Source: Caryophanales bacterium UBA5455 (lineage in GTDB: Bacteria; Bacillota_I; Bacilli_A; RFN20; CAG-826). Taken from it: a DNA stretch of 12,694 bases. Positions 12,128 to 12,694 of this stretch are shown in pieces (position 1 is the stretch's first letter; every line of letters starts with the position of its first letter). The stretch spans positions 26,213 through 38,906 of the forward strand of contig DIQT01000004.1 in the NCBI GenBank assembly GCA_002427365.1, in the 5' to 3' direction. A model generated the notes under the pieces. The model was not told the DNA's origin and searched no databases. It worked only from the letters and a program-made list of their open reading frames with translations. The position numbers and the translations under genes are program-made.

Positions 12128-12694
12128 TGATAACTTTATTACTTGATTCAAGCGGAACAAACATGAGCGTCGGTTTAGCCGAAAATCATGTTTTGCTTGG
12201 GGCAATTGAAGAAGTCGCGTGGCAACAACAAAGCGAGCTTATGGTCGCGCGGATTGATGAATTATTAGTAAAACATAACGTTGACCGCTTGAAAATCGAT
12301 GAAATCATTGTCGGAATTGGCCCAGGCTCATACACAGGTGTTCGAATTGGCGTAACGATTGCAAAAGTTATCGCCGTTAGTTTAAATATTCCTGTATATC
12401 CTGTTAGTTCGCTTCAAATTATGGAAGGTAATGCTCGCCCAAGTGTAAGTGTAATGAACGCTCGGCGGAACCGGTCCTATGTTGGTGTTTATTTTGAAGG
12501 CGCTGTTATTTTAGAAGATCAAATTATGGAAAATGCCGACCTATTTAATTATTTAAATGAACATCCTGATTACTTATTAACCGGTGATGTTGCATATTTA
12601 GATAAAGTAAGCGCTCCATTTAATCGCTTTATTAATATGTTAAAACTTCGGCCAACACTTGTTGCTCATCCAAATGTTTTAGCGTTAGCGCCCC
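12127..12694 (+). CDS. tsaB: tRNA threonylcarbamoyladenosine biosynthesis protein TsaB (partial, 3' end outside window)
   Basis: The frame is open from the ATG at 12127 to the window end (189 codons). It shows the ASKHA-fold features of TsaB: LLLDSSGTNMSVGL (4-17) and the hallmark GPGSYTGVRIG (65-75), then SSLQIME (94-100). TsaB is the scaffold that dimerises with TsaD in t6A synthesis. The usual HSE near residue 36 is QSE here, a minor change in a variable spot. It overlaps tsaE by one base. In many Bacilli rimI and tsaD follow, which would lie just beyond the window. Most of the protein (usually about 220-240 residues) is visible. Confidence 0.95.
   Translation, partial: MITLLLDSSGTNMSVGLAENHVLLGAIEEVAWQQQSELMVARIDELLVKHNVDRLKIDEIIVGIGPGSYTGVRIGVTIAKVIAVSLNIPVYPVSSLQIMEGNARPSVSVMNARRNRSYVGVYFEGAVILEDQIMENADLFNYLNEHPDYLLTGDVAYLDKVSAPFNRFINMLKLRPTLVAHPNVLALAP

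Noticed and set aside
1..12694. CRISPR arrays, insertion sequences, phage genes, tRNA or rRNA
   Set aside because: No regularly spaced direct repeats, transposase or integrase motifs, cloverleaf-like sequences or rRNA segments were seen in either strand.

Overview
The window looks like chromosomal DNA from a low-GC Gram-positive bacterium (Bacillota/Bacilli, possibly an uncultured gut or Mollicutes-related lineage). The pointers are AT-rich codons, strong AGGAGG-type ribosome binding sites, a lipobox lipoprotein, a terminator-type TPP riboswitch before a ThiT-like ECF S-component, an Ntdp (YgaC-type, DUF402) phosphatase, a cysteine-free type-2 ferredoxin-NADP reductase and a tsaE-tsaB pair. 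All tryptophans in the recognised genes are TGG and genes end in TAA, TAG or once TGA, so the standard bacterial code fits. No genus is assigned.

Region 1 (1-1145, + strand): the 3' end of an unidentified membrane protein overlaps a lipoprotein of unknown function. Region 2 (1129-5870, - strand): a compact four-gene surface-polysaccharide operon read from right to left: two GT-B glycosyltransferases, a Wzx-type flippase and a TupA-like ATP-grasp ligase. The glycosyltransferases would build a lipid-linked glycan, the flippase would move it across the membrane, and the ATP-grasp enzyme suggests an amino-acid or peptide decoration. A near-perfect 20-bp palindrome overlaps the likely operon promoter.

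Region 3 (5899-8610, + strand): ung (uracil-DNA glycosylase), then a TPP riboswitch with a clear terminator and a predicted antiterminator, controlling a ThiT-like thiamine transporter subunit that carries an extra N-terminal four-helix membrane module. A Sel1-repeat protein follows from its own promoter. A 356-base AT-rich gap (8557-8912) holds only promoter- and terminator-like signals.

Region 4 (8913-12694): a two-helix membrane protein with an acidic N-terminus (possibly DUF3137-like), ended by a strong terminator; Ntdp; a convergent FNR-type flavoprotein whose terminator appears to lie inside the Ntdp coding sequence; and divergently tsaE and the start of tsaB (t6A tRNA modification), cut by the window end.

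Most of this is ordinary housekeeping or cell-surface DNA. I see no CRISPR, phage, transposon, tRNA or rRNA and no convincing new defence system. The most interesting items are the riboswitch switching helix, the fused ThiT with altered ligand-site positions, the short FNR, the terminator nested in an opposing gene, and the repeated TGn extended -10 promoters.
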